Assembly: GCA_031841125.1 (NCBI GenBank)
Contig: CM063113.1
Coordinates: forward strand, 57,219,211 to 57,283,210
Length of the DNA stretch: 64,000 bases
Direction: 5' to 3'
DNA from: Acanthococcus lagerstroemiae
Taxonomy: Eukaryota > Arthropoda > Insecta > Hemiptera > Eriococcidae
Shown: in pieces, positions 34,500-46,061 of the stretch
Position numbering within the stretch: position 1 is the stretch's first letter
Layout: each line of letters starts with the position of its first letter
The notes under the pieces: generated by a model
The model's database searches: none
What the model saw: the letters and a program-made list of their open reading frames with translations, nothing else
What the model was told of the DNA's origin: nothing
Made by a program: the position numbers and the translations under genes

Positions 34500-35960
34500 A
34501 CCTTATAGAAAGAAGAATGACACGCAAGAAAAGGAAATTAAAAATTCGAGTATAGAAAGAATTGAGCTCACAGAGATCAGCAAGTTAGTCAAAAGAAAAA
34601 TTAAAGAAGATATTAATAAAATACGAAACTGAAATGATAAGAAATATATTGGAGGAAAAATGGTCAGTAAAAAGGCAAAAAAAAACAATTTCAAAGGGTT
34701 TTAACATCCTACCCAAAATTAAGGGTAATAATGGTTTCATATTTCAGAGGAAACAAATAGTAAAAAGAGCAACGGAATTTTATGAAAAGCTGTGTAGGGT
34801 ACAAGAGGAAGCAACAACTGGGCAAGGCATGGAGAAATGGGAATTAAACTTGAGGAATTAGGATGAAGTAGAGCCAATTCTGTAAGATGAGGTTACAAAA
34901 GCTTTCAGGGAAATAAAGTTGAATAAAGCACCAGACCCAGATAAAATTGATAATAGTATTTTGAAGTTATTTTCGAAAAAAATCTCCCAACCTTTGACTG
35001 ATATATGTATATTTAAGGAAATTCTAAATATTGCAAAAATTCCGAAAACAATGGCTGATAGCTGAAACTTATTATTCAAAAAAGGTGATAGATCAGAAAT
35101 ACATAATTATCGCCCTATCAGCCTCTCTTCCAATATTTGTAAATTATTTATGAAAATTTTGAAAGCTAGGATATATAAAATTTTGGATTCAGAGCAAACA
35201 ATAGAACAAGCAGGTTTTCGAAAAAATTTTAGCACCACTGATCACATCCGTACACTAAGGCAAATAATGGAAAAATCAATCGAATACAACATAGACGTCT
35301 CCTTTCTATTCATTGCCTTCAATAAGGCGTTCGATTCAGTACATCATGATGAAGCATGGAATGCATTGGCTGTACAAGGGGTACATCAAAAAATAATACC
35401 AGTTTTAGCCAATCTGCATAAAAATCTGGAAACGTACATAAAACTTGATAAAAAAAAGGGAAAACTTTCAAATTCATAGAGGATCAGACAAAGAAACCCC
35501 TCTCTCTCAACATTATCAAGAGCATTCTAGAGCAAATATTTCGTAAATTGGACTGGGCAGGGAGGGGAATCAAAAAATAAATGGAAAATGGTGCAACAAT
35601 CTCAAATTTGATGATGTATAGTCTTGATAGATAAAACTAATGAAGAACTGGCGGGGATTGCTAGGGAATTGAAACGCGAATACCAAAAATCAGGACTGGA
35701 ACTGAATGCCCAAAAATCAAGAATATTATCAAAGAATAAAGAAGCAAGTGGAATATATTTAGATAAGCAGCTAATTGAAAACGTAAAAGATTTTAAATAT
35801 TTGAGACAAATACTATCATTTGAAAATAAAATGGAAAAATAAATTGAAACAGGATCGCGAATGAACGGAAAGCTTCTTTGGGCGCAAAAAATAATATTCA
35901 ACCAAAATACTACAAAATCGTGTAGGAGAAACCGGGGAACAATGTAACACTTTCCGTCGA
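34500..35960 (+). pseudogene. RTE-type LINE ORF2 remnant (RT)
   Basis: Plus strand, several frames. EQAGFRKNFSTTDHIRTLRQ near 35195 is a hallmark of RTE RT. FLFIAFNKAFDSVHH near 35310 is motif A with D changed to A at the first position (FIDF expected). LDKTNEELAGIARELKREYQ near 35620, SGLELNAQKS, and FKYLRQILSFENKMEK follow the family order (LxELxxxSxxVGLxxNxxKT...YLGxxI). Before motif A, HNYRPISLSSNICKLFMKIL is seen near 35103. The FADD box between the two halves is scrambled (LKFDDV with stops). Dead element. Confidence 0.9.
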
Positions 35961-35987
35961 TTTTGATCTGTGGACTATAAAAGGGAG

Positions 35988-36803
35988 CAGAGTTAGGCGT
36001 TATTCGTACAATAATCATGAATAACAGTTCAATCATTATTCTTTATTCATTATTCAACACGTAAAATTATTCATCAATCATTATTCAGTAAAATGAAGAT
36101 GTGAATAATATTCGTCAATCATCGTCATTCGTTATTCACTGCGGACGCAGTAACAAAACAAAAAATTTAACGAGGATCAGTGGCGCAGCCAGGATTTTTC
36201 CAAAGGGGGCCGGGGTGCAAAATAAGATTTTCAAGGGATAAAAAGTCGAAAATTGAAATATTTTTAAAAATCGCCAATCTTAAAGGACTATGTAAAAATA
36301 TTGGGAGGGGGATTCTTTGTGTGTGTGGGGGAGTCAAAGTATTTTTTGGGGGAGGTGGTATTTCTCTCGGGGAAAATTCCTTTTAGGGGATATTTTTTTG
36401 TTGAGAGGGGGTGTAAAAAATATATTTTTGGATTTTTTTGGGTGCGGGGGGGGGTAGAAATATGTTTTGATGGGGTATATTTTTTCTCCCTAATCTTACT
36501 GGGGTAGTTGGAAAGTAAATTAAGTTTTCCCGATTTTTCGGAGGAGAGGCAAATGACTGCACCAGGGGAGGGCAACGACCCCCTGGCCCCACTTTGTCTA
36601 AGAGTCTGATTTCATTATTCGCGTGATTGATGTTATTGAATAATGATTACTGAATAATGAATTACGATTCGTTATTCATACTTACGACTAACGAATAAAC
36701 TATTCGTTATTCATGCGCTTATGAATAACGAATAAAGCTTGCGTTATTCTAAAGCTCGCGTTATTCATTATTCAGTATTCGAATATTATTCTGTCCAACT
36801 CTG
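35988..36803 (+). mobile_element. hAT-type composite element, copy 3
   Basis: Same orientation as copy 1. The ends are CAGAGTTAGGC and GTCCAACTCTG. The inner CAGTGGCGCAGCC unit is at 36178-36608. Flanking 8-mers AAAGGGAG and CCAGGGCG agree at only 5 of 8 positions, so the target duplication is uncertain or old. Confidence 0.88.
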
Positions 36804-36832
36804 CCAGGGCGGTAGGGGGAAAATTAGCAAGA

Positions 36833-37265
36833 GTGGCTCTGTGACCTAGCGGTAAGCACTAAGAACTCGACTTCGTATTCCCCGAAGGCACCGGGTTCGA
36901 TTCCCAAGTCCCAACGCCGGCATCGTTATCAGTAATGCAAGAAAGAACTCGTCACACATTCTAACACCACAGAGTCACAACCACTTACAGCAGAGGCTTC
37001 CGAAAAGTGTGTAATTCGTCGCCAGTATCTGAAAGCTGTAAGTGGGTAAGGCGCTACCTGCCGATGCTCGTTGAACTCACCGTCATAAACCACGGGGCTA
37101 GTGATATGGGTATTCGACAGGAAGATAGAGCAGTCGAACTAGGCCGATTCCCGGCAAGAAGTGAAAGGGCAAAGGCAGCCCTAAAAAGGCTCCCCGATGT
37201 CCCTGAGGTAATGCTCGAAGGGGCGGTTCCAGGGCTCGGATGAGAGCCAATGAAAAGAAAGAGGG
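36833..37265 (+). repeat. SINE with a different tRNA-like head and the shared tail
   Basis: The head near 36838-36905 has box A-like TGACCTAGCGGTAAGC and a perfect box B GGTTCGATTCC. A middle region not found in the other copies follows. From about 37118 it continues as the same 3' tail as the other SINEs (TTCCCGGCAAGAAGTGAAAG, GAGGTAATGCTCGAAGGGGC, CCAGGGCTCGGATGAGAG). So two SINE families share one tail. Confidence 0.75.
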
Positions 37266-37267
37266 AA

Positions 37268-37500
37268 AATTAGAACAGCAACGGACTGGTACCATATGAC
37301 AAACAAGAGACGTATGGGTGGACCAGCTACAAGATGGCTGGACGAAATTATAAAATTCGTGGGTCCTCATTGGGTAAGTACAGCGCAAAAGAGGGGGGAA
37401 TGGAAACGGGTGACGGACGCGAGCACGCGACGCCTATGCCCAAATATGGGTGAATTCGTAGGGACGTACCTATCTAATTCAAGGCTGTTAAAATGAAGTA
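37268..37500 (+). pseudogene. RTE-type LINE C-terminal fragment
   Basis: The frame 37296-37496 reads NKRRMGGPATRWLDEIIKFV then WVSTAQKRGEWKRVTDA, the usual RTE end (RGRPxxRWxDDIxxxxGxxWxxxAQDRxxWRxxxEA). It is open to its stop. Only the last 60 codons remain. Confidence 0.85.
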
Positions 37501-39197
37501 GCCGTAAGCATTGAAATTCAGGCCTTTTAAAAATATTGGGGCCCCCTGAAAGTCCGGGCCCGGGGTATTTCCGCCGTTCTCACACCCTCTCTATCGTCGG
37601 GATTGGTATGAGGTCTTGATGCTTCTTGGATAGATATGAGAAAACAGCGGCTAGTCGATAAAGTAGCATAACTTTTTTTTGAACATGTTTTCGATGTACG
37701 AATCACGAACAATATTTGACGCAAAACAGAGGAAAAGGTCACATGCATTTCAATTGGAAACCAATGCGATCCCCGATAGTAGCGAAACTTTTCGAGTTAC
37801 TTCTCATGGCTTCGATTACTTGTATGCTAAAAGGCATCTTTTCGTAAGAAAACGCAGGGCACTCTCAGTTCTGAGTAACTACAAATAGCATCCGGATCAG
37901 TGGATATCTGAAGACGAATGCGACGCAGCTGGATACCGAGCACCGTTTGCCGGTCTTGCCGCATTTGCAACGTTCCATCTTCCCTTGTTAACTTTATATC
38001 TTTATGTACTTTCTTACTACTTTTAAGTAGCGTCGATATATTTCACGATTCATTCGTTCGCTCTTCTGTTCATCATCGTCAATAACAACCGTGACTTCGA
38101 CTCGTGTGCGTTTTCATGCATTCTGCGAAGGGAAACGTCTCTATTTTCATAAAAAAATTTCTTTTACCCAGCTTTTCGTGTTATGCGACTGCTCTCCGGT
38201 TCGTCAGCTTTGCACTAGAAATACGAAACGGGGTTTTTGTGCCCTCTGTGCCTGCTCGTCGCTAATTTACAAAGACTATATCGAAATCCTTTGCACTAGA
38301 GTTTGTAGCACAAAAGGGAATAAGAAGTCGTGTACAAAGAATCCGATTGGCGGCGAAGCCGGACGAGATCGATATCTCGAGATAAGAAAATTGATTAACA
38401 ACACCCGTTGTACTCATTTTCAAAAAAGAAAGAAAGAAAAAAAAAAAAAAAGTCGATAATTAAAAACCGAAAATCGTTCGAAGATCGACCCGCGACGACG
38501 GGGTCGCTGGTTCGGTGATCGTTATTCGTGTAATTACACCCAGCAGTGGGAATCGAAGACCGAGGGGAGGAAGGCCGAAGATGGCATCGGGCGATTTTAA
38601 GAAACGATTTCAAATTCGAGATCGAAACGCAGACGCGGGGGGACGGCGTTCGAGTAAAAATAATTGTTCTTCCCGTTTCGAAAAATGTTCCATCGTTAAT
38701 GCGGCCAATTTGAATAATTCTTTTTCAACCGCCTGATGTACGAGGGCGTACCCGAAGTGCGGAGTGCGTTACATGCGACCGAAATTTAGGTAGGTACTTC
38801 CATATTATTGTACGTGGAAAATAAACTAAATGTGGTAAATGTATCTCTAATAGCCCTCGTAATATGCGAGACAGTGGTTCTGCTTTTTAACCCACCTATG
38901 CGAGTGTGCGAGTGCGTTTTGGAACACGCGACACGCATTTTTTTCGGCCCCGGTTGTACGTCAATGTCAAACGTTTAGCAAGTTGTATTAGAAACCTTAC
39001 TTTGGGACACCTATTAAACTCGTGTATTCGACGTGTAACGATTTGATATAATTAGTACGACCGGTATATTTATGTAAGGGTGTTTTGAAAGCCTTTCCGT
39101 GCAATCAGTGAAGTCGAATAGTTATTTTTACTTCATTCAGCGCGGAGCAGTTGGAATGTGTTTCATGCATTTGCATACGCAGACTCTCGTTCCTGTC
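37501..39197. other. No gene recognised; CpG-containing DNA
   Basis: Not assignable to any repeat I know. 38000-38900 is CpG-richer than most of the window. An A run lies at 38436-38449. Confidence 0.4.
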
Positions 39198-39400
39198 GAT
39201 TTTCCCGAAGACTGGTTTCACGAAAGCCTTCTTCCCGAAAACATTTTCCCCGAACAACCTAGGAGCCGAATATTTTTCCCGAGTGGACCAATTTCGTAAG
39301 ATCTTTTTGCCGAAATGACTGATTCCTGGAAAGTTTTCTCCCAATTAGACAAATTTTCGAAGCATATTTTCAACAATTTCCTTTTTAATGATGCTGAAAG
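39198..39400 (+). repeat. Degenerate TTTTCCCGAA array
   Basis: TTTTCCCGAAGAC, CTTCTTCCCGAAAAC, TTTTCCCCGAACAA, TTTTTCCCGAGTGG and TTTTTGCCGAAATG follow one another at roughly 17-38-bp spacing. An old short-unit array. Confidence 0.5.
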
Positions 39401-39709
39401 AAAATAAAATTGTCTTAATATCATATTTTTACTACAAGTTCGCGTTATACGATAACTGACGCAGGTATTTCATCATTAGTACCTTTATTAGAAGAATATT
39501 ACATGTGTTACCCTAACTATTTATAATTTACCCTGAAAATATCCCCGGTCCTTTAAGAACAAAGGTACACCTCACTCTTTCCTATTCTTCTCTGTTTTGA
39601 GCAATTCTTTAGTATTTTTGTGGGAAAATAAGAAGCTATCGATTTCGTCCCTCAGTCTGGCTCTTTGTCCCCCGTTCTTCTTTCTTTTTATTTATTTATT
39701 TATTTTTAT
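39401..39709. other. No gene recognised; TTTA repeat
   Basis: TTTA microsatellite at 39687-39706. Confidence 0.4.
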
Positions 39710-40487
39710 TCTCTCTATATATTATAAACCAAAACTCCTCCCCTCCTACTGGGGAAAAAAAAAACTCCAAGGAGGCTGATACCTAAATCCCGGCCTTCGT
39801 CTAAGCCATAACAGACATAATAAGACATAAAAAGACACATAATGACATAACTCTCTATACATTAAAAACCGAAACTCCCCCTTCCCCCTCCTGAAAAAAC
39901 TCACTGCGGGTTGCCTACCTAAAAATTATAAAAAGTGCAGGGGTAGATCAGCTACTTTCAAGGACATAATCTGTTCTAACATAAAAGATCTCCAAGTTTT
40001 AAGACATATCCGACATAATAAGACATAAAATGGCATAATTACCCATAATCTTGTAGAGTACAAATCGCTGCAGGTTGCCTACCCCGCCCCTTAGTTGCTC
40101 AATTTTCCAGGGGTAGCCTACCCTCAGGAGGGGGTTCATGGTTGAGGAGGGAGCTCCTGAAGGGGGAGAAATGCCCCTGTGGGAGCAGGGCTGTGGACGG
40201 AGATGAAGGCCTTGGGTGGGGCGGGAGTAAGAGGACCTGGTGGAGGAGAAAGTCCTTGGTGAGAGACGGGACCTTAGAGAGAAATGCCATGGTGCGGACG
40301 GGCTGGTGGTGGGGTGGGGTCTTGAGGGGGAAGGGCTCTCGGGGGGAGGGGTGGTCATGGTTGTGAGAGCTCCTGGGTGGATGGTCAGTTATCTTCTAGA
40401 GGGCTGGAGGGCCATAGTGAGGACAGGGGCTCTGAAGGAATTGGATCCAACCCTTCATAGTCGCGGACATCTGGAAATTTATAAATA
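39710..40487 (+). mobile_element. Helitron-family fragment, plus orientation
   Basis: It starts TCTCTCTATATATTATAAAC at 39710, and a second, similar start is at about 39850 (CTCTCTATACATTAAAAACC). Sequence after the second start matches, in the opposite orientation, the right end of the neighbouring Helitron (ACTGCGGGTTGCCTA, AGATCTCCAAGTTTTAAGAC, repeated GACATAATAAGACATAAAA, CAATTTTCCAGGGGTAG). It runs into the 3' end of that element at 40487, so its own 3' end is missing or displaced. Confidence 0.7.
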
Positions 40488-40490
40488 CTA

Positions 40491-40578
40491 GGGGGCTTCG
40501 CCCCCTGGCCGCTTCGCGGCCCAATCCCCCCGCCGTCACTCGCTTCGCTCGTGCCGGCCTTACTCGGCGCTTCGCGCC
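40491..40578 (-). other. Hairpin cluster at the Helitron 3' end
   Basis: Plus-strand order: GGGGGCTTCGCCCCC, GGCCGCTTCGCGGCC, a decayed CACTCGCTTCGCTCGTG, and GGCGCTTCGCGCC. Three are perfect stems of 5-6 bp around a TTC loop (GAA on the other strand). The first directly abuts the CTAG terminus. Confidence 0.88.
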
Positions 40579-41814
40579 TCGTCCGTGTGGTCTGAAACTT
40601 TTGTTCCTGAGTTGAGATTTGCTTTGTGCTTCTTTTGCTCCCCCTCTATCAGCAGTCCTCAATCATCCACCACGAACCCTCTTCCATCCTTTCTTTATCA
40701 CGATCCTCCTCCTCCTCCACCACGACCCCGTCGTTGACCATGGTTGCTCTCCGCCTCCACGGTCACACCTCAACAGTCGCAACCCTCCTCAGCCACAAAC
40801 TCCTCCCCCACAATGGCCATAGTCCTCCACCTAGTCTCCCCTGATCACCCTCTTCCACCACGAGTGCCCTCCATTAGGACCACGTCCTTCGACCACCCCA
40901 CACCACTGTGGCCTTCATTTTTGTTCACATACCACACCCCCCACCAAGACCTCTTCACCCATCAGTATGACCTCCCCAATGGCGGCCTTAGTCCCTCTCT
41001 ACAGCCTTCCCCTTCTGCGGGTCCATCGCTCTAAGGCCTCCTCGCTCAACCACCACGAAGATCCCCTGGTCCTCCAACCAGGAGCTTCCACCACCATAAC
41101 CAACCCACCTCCATGAGAACCCTTCCCTTCAAGACCACCTGCCCGGGACCAGAACCTTCCGCACCAGGGCCTTCATTCGCCTTCCCGGCCGCCTCTCTCA
41201 CCAAGGACTTCCTCCTCCATCAGGACCTCTTACACACCATCCCCCCCCCGAGACCTTTATCTTCCTCTACAGTCCCCGCCACTGCCGTGGTTTTCCTTCC
41301 TTTCAGGAGCTCCCTCATCCACCATGAGTACCTCTTACACCCCCAGGCCTTTATCTACCAAAATTTGACTGCACCTCTAGGATCCTCACCCACCACTACT
41401 TCCTCCTTCATCAATGGCCACCCTCTCCTACTAAGGATTTCCTTCGCCACGAGGACCTCTCACCCACCACTACCCCCTAGGCTTCATCTCCCATCAGAGC
41501 CCCTGTCCTCACTATGGCCTTCCAACCCCCTTGAAGATCCCTGACCATCTACCCAGGAGCTCTCACAACCATGACCACCTCTCCCCCGAGCGCCCTTCTC
41601 CCTCAAGACCCCACCCCACCGCCAGCCCCTCCCGCACCACGGCCATTTCTCTCCAAGTTTCCCTCTCTCACCAAGGACTTTCTCCTCTACCAGGTCTTCT
41701 TACTCCCGCCCCACCCAGGGCCTTCATCTCTGTCCACAACCCACGCCCCTACAGGGGCTCTCCTCCCCCTTCAGGAGCTTCTTCCACAACCATGAACCCC
41801 CTCCTGAGGGTAGG

Positions 41815-42790
41815 CTACCCCTGGAAAAATCAGTGATTAAGGGGCCGGGTAGGCAACCTGCAGCGACTTGTGATCTTGAAGATTATGGGTAATTATGTCA
41901 TTTTATGCCTTTTAATGTCTTATTATGTCGGTTATGTCTTAAAACTTGAAGATCTTTTAGATTAGAACAGCACTACCTCCAGCTTCCTCAATGGCCACCC
42001 TCTCTATCAAGGATTTCCTCCACCATGAGGACCTCTCACCCACCACTACCCCCTGGGCTTCATCTCCCATTAGAGCCCCTGTCCTCACTATAGCGCTCCA
42101 ACCCCCTTGAAGATCCCTGACCATCCACCCAGGAGCTCTCACAACCATGATCACCCCTCTCCCGAGCGCCCTTCCCCTCAAGACACCACCCCGCCACCAG
42201 CCACTCCTACACCACGGCCATTTCTCTCCAAGGTGCCCTCTCTCACCAAGGACTTTCTCCTCCACCAGGTCCTCTTACTCCCACCCCACCCAGGGCCTTC
42301 ATCTTCGTCCACAGCCCACGCCCCCACATGGGCCCTCCTCCCCCTTCAGGAGTTCCCTTCTCAACCATGAACCCCCTCCTGAGGGTAAACTACCCCTGGA
42401 AAATTGAGCGATTAAGGGGCTGGGTAGGCAACCTGCAACGAATTGTGATCTTGAAGATTATGAGTAATTATGTCATTTTATGTCTTTTTATGTCTTATTA
42501 TGTCAGTTATGTCTTACAACTTGGAGATCTTTTATGCTAGAACCGAGTATGTCCTTGAAAGTAGTTGATCTGCCCCTGCAATCTTCCAAGGGCTTTCCTC
42601 CCCCTTCAGGAGCTTCCTCCACAACCGCTACCCCTGGAAAATTGAGTAATTAAGGGGCCGGGTAGGCAATCTGCAGCGACTTGTTATCTTGAAGATTATG
42701 GGTAATTATGTCATTTTATGTCTTTTTATGTCTTATTATGTCGGTTATGTCTTAAAACTTGGAGATCTTTTATATTAGAACAGATGATGT
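41815..42790 (-). repeat. Three ~150-bp blocks in the Helitron 5' half
   Basis: Blocks at about 41815-41965, 42390-42545 and 42640-42790 share CCTGGAAAA-TGAG, GGGTAGGCAA-CTGCA, TTGAAGATTATGGGTAATTA and the TTATGTC ladder. The C-rich spacer between the first two is also duplicated from the region before 41815. Confidence 0.8.
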
Positions 42791-42869
42791 CCTTGAAAGT
42801 AGCTAATCTGCCCCTTCAATTTTTCGGATTTTTAGATAGGCAACCCGCAGTGCGTTTTTTTCCCCCGGA

Positions 42870-42901
<32 letters not shown>

Positions 42902-42928
42902 ATTTTACTTTTTTAGTATATAGAGAGA

Positions 42929-43499
42929 TAATCAGAATCTTCTTTTATTATTTTTGATCTTGAAACAAGTCACTTCTAGAAACCCTATTATGATCTACCA
43001 TAACTTCTTCAATAATCTGAGAAACGGACTTGTGATATCCAGATTTCTTATTATCCAGCGGGAAACGCACACCGGTAATTTTTAGGGGCGGAAGGGAGGG
43101 CAATGAAGCGTTGGAGCCAAATATAATTTGTGCCTTGCTCCGGCTTTGGCTTCAGCAAATAACTTTTTTCGTGTGCCAACCCTGACTCCTCAGAAAAATA
43201 GTCTGCTCCGGGGGCCAGAGCCCCAGATCAGAAGTCCTGGTTCACACCACCAGACTACTTTTTTATTATTATTTTTTTCCTCTTTACATTCTGAAAAACA
43301 TTAGGTGAAACGGGGTACATAACCTGGATATAAAATCCTTTCGTCAAAAAACCTGTTGAATACCCCCCCCCCTTCACCACCACACACAAGAATTAGTAAG
43401 TGGAGCCAGAAAATTCCCTGAGTAATGCCACAAGGCATGCTACCGTTTTTGTCGTTCACATTTAATTCTTTCGGGCTAACTCAAAATTCTTCAAAATGT
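42929..43499. other. No gene recognised
   Basis: Unassigned; C run at 43364-43372. Confidence 0.4.
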
Positions 43500-43730
43500 T
43501 TCCCAACTAAATAAAAGATTCTTCAAGACTCACTAGAGAACTCACAAAGACTCCTGAGTCTAGTTTATGATTTAAGACCACTGAAGACTAGTTCAAGACT
43601 TTTTTAGCCTTTTTCAAACTTGCCTACAACTTTTAAGACTTTTCGATACTTATTTGAGATTTTTTTTGAAATTCTTCAAGATTTACTGGTTTACATGAGA
43701 CTGTAAAACTTTCGTACTAGTCCACTATTT
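43500..43730 (+). repeat. Degenerate TCAAGACT array
   Basis: CTTCAAGACTCAC, CAAAGACTCC, TTTAAGACCAC, TTCAAGACTTTT, TTTAAGACTTTTC, CTTCAAGATTTAC recur every 15-40 bp. A similar array is at 61505-62060. Confidence 0.5.
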
Positions 43731-44099
43731 TTGAGGTATTTTCTATTCAAATTTTTCGTTCTGGGAAGGGCAATTTATTGTCCCCATTGCCTTTCTCATG
43801 TATCGGAATTTGATCGGCACTCTCAGAAAGAACTAAGAACTTGGGAAGAATTAGTTAACTACTCTTTAAGATGTCAGTGTGTTACGTGACGTAGGATAGA
43901 TATGACCCGTTATGCGTTCAAAGTTCGAATTATCAGAAATCCTAACAGATTCTTGCTTTGGGAATATGTTTTGTTCAGCAAATGCTGAGAATTTCTGAAC
44001 ATTCGTTCGCCAATAAAATAAATACTCGAGCATTTGCCATCACTACATCCACAATATTTCGGACCTTCGAGCTGCTACGTTATCTAGAAGGATGTTTTC
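43731..44099. other. No gene recognised
   Basis: Unassigned AT-rich DNA. Confidence 0.4.
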
Positions 44100-44200
44100 T
44101 GAAAATTTCAAAAAGAGGACAACGTGCTCGTTTCGCAATCCCGGCGTCTCTGGTTCGAGTCCCACCAATACCGGAAAGCTAGTGATATTCGAATCCCCCC
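44100..44200 (+). repeat. tRNA-like SINE scrap
   Basis: A box B, GGTTCGAGTCC, at 44152. GCTAGTGATAT follows, a phrase also found in the SINE at 36833-37265. No good box A remains. Confidence 0.45.
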
Positions 44201-46061
44201 CCCCACTCTAACATCCTCGCGAACAGGACGACGACAGTATCAATCGAAGTGGAAAGACAGCGCCCCTGTAACCCCCCATTCACACAAACAATACATTACA
44301 ATCAGCGCGTGTTACCACCAGATCAGAAAGATTCGGTACTGTGCGTGCGTACGTCGTGAACTGTTTACTCAACGTCGCGAAACACGTGACTAGAAAACGA
44401 ACATCGGCTGCACACTTTTCGACACAGAGAAAGAAAACTCTAACGCAACAAAACCGCGAGGAAAGCAAAGGCAAACTACCCAGAGTATCCTGCCTAGGCC
44501 GCGACCGCCAACGTCCGGCATCGGGTACGGTGCCTAAAAAAGAAGGCAATTTCAACCTTATTTCAACCTCCCAACCTGTAACAAATATACTAACACTTTA
44601 ATGATGGAGAAGAATAGGCCTGTAAAACATGAGAACTGAAAACGATAACCAGATAAGGGATCCTCATAATAGCCACAACGATTGAAGTTACACTTCTCGG
44701 TCACTTACACAATTATTTCAAAAATGGCTCGATTATTTGAAATGAAAGTGAGTTTTTACTGGGTAACTCAACTGGACCCAGAGGGAGCAGCTCCAGAATA
44801 GCTAAAACAGCGTTCATAATCATAGGCCCGCCACTGCATTACACAGACGAATGGCGGTGAATTATTATCCGTTAACCCGGGGACGATCGAACGATTAGGC
44901 CGTCTCGATGACATTAAAACGTTCGTATTATCTGCAGCGAAACCCGAAAGAAATCCTATTCGTAACATCGATTTCACCTTCATCATTCTGAACAGTAAAT
45001 TAAACCCGTTATCCTTGACTGTCAGCCCCCTTCGCATCTAAATGTCGCTTTTATTGCTTTTCCCCATATCTGGGCCCAGATGATCGAAAAATTTCAATAA
45101 TCTGATAAAGCTAAAAAAAATTCAAATTAAAAAGTGGATGCAGAAAACTGTAGAGAAGGAAATTGGACGAATTTCGCATCTCGTTTTTTTTTTTTTTTTA
45201 ACGCTAAATAAATGTTGTCTTCGATCGAGAAAAAACATTCCAGAAATTCTTCAAATTTCGTATATTAGGAAAACACTCGTAACGAAGTTATATAAGTTAC
45301 TAGTTGGAAAATAAAATTTTAGGCGAGGGGTCACTAGGAATAAAAAAAATATATATAGTATAAACAGAACGGAAATCGTTATCTGGGGAGCAATTGGAAC
45401 GTGTAACTTAATCCCTGCGAGCTTTTTCTTTTTGCCATCGTCGTCGTGTCTTCTGCTGCTTTTTCGGCGAAAAAATAAAAAAGTTTTGCGAAAAGTTTCG
45501 CGGTTTAGGTTACAATTTCTAAAAGGCCAATTATAAAATAAATGGACTTAACAACCGCGGCTGCGGCGAAGTCGGGGCGGAAAATTTGCACAGTTTAAGG
45601 TTCGCGAATATTGCTCGCAGTGGTTATGAAGCCGGAATGTATACGATCGAGCGTATAAATCAGGAAGTGAGAGGAATTCGGAGTAGGTGTGGTGATGGAA
45701 CGAGCTTTGAAACACATTTCGAAGCCTTTTAAAGGCCGCACGAAGGTGATCCGGAGGTTAAAAGACGCCGGACTCGGGAGTTCTGTATGCGTGAAAAAAG
45801 GCCTTTCGCTTTCGCATTGCTCCAGGATGTTGGAAATAAAGCCTCGTTTTTACGGTCGCTGTGTGCACAACATGCATTACGTAGACAGCCCACAGACTCG
45901 CCAATGTTACAAACGTTTGTGAATTTCGATACAATTGACAATTCGAAAAAGCCTCGACGTGGTTCTCATTTCAGCAATGCCCGCAATGTCCTTTATATTC
46001 AAGACATATATCGGCAGTTTTTCGGACTGTACGTCGTGGGAAGTAAAGAGGGAGGCTCCCA
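44201..46061. other. No gene recognised
   Basis: T run at 45187-45199. Frames at 44341-44601 and 45787-46332 show no known domain. Some CpG-rich parts. Confidence 0.4.

Larger units (their letters stand above)
40488..42928 (-). mobile_element. Non-autonomous Helitron, 2.4 kb
   Basis: Read on the minus strand it begins TCTCTCTATATACT after an A (42929) and ends with hairpin GGGGGCGAAGCCCCC then CTAG before a T (40487). These are the Helitron features: 5' TC, 3' CTRR after a hairpin, insertion between A and T, no inverted repeats and no target duplication. The interior is C-rich repetitive DNA plus three copies of a block of about 150 bp. It has no Rep/helicase signature. Long proline/serine-rich frames inside are by-products of CCTC-type composition. 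Confidence 0.82.

Noticed and set aside
36838..36910. Functional tRNA gene
   Set aside because: Perfect box B but no closing acceptor stem, and the SINE body follows directly.
40619..42407. Several overlapping proline/serine-rich open frames
   Set aside because: They lie within C-rich repetitive Helitron interior, appear in several frames at once and show no domain; composition explains them.
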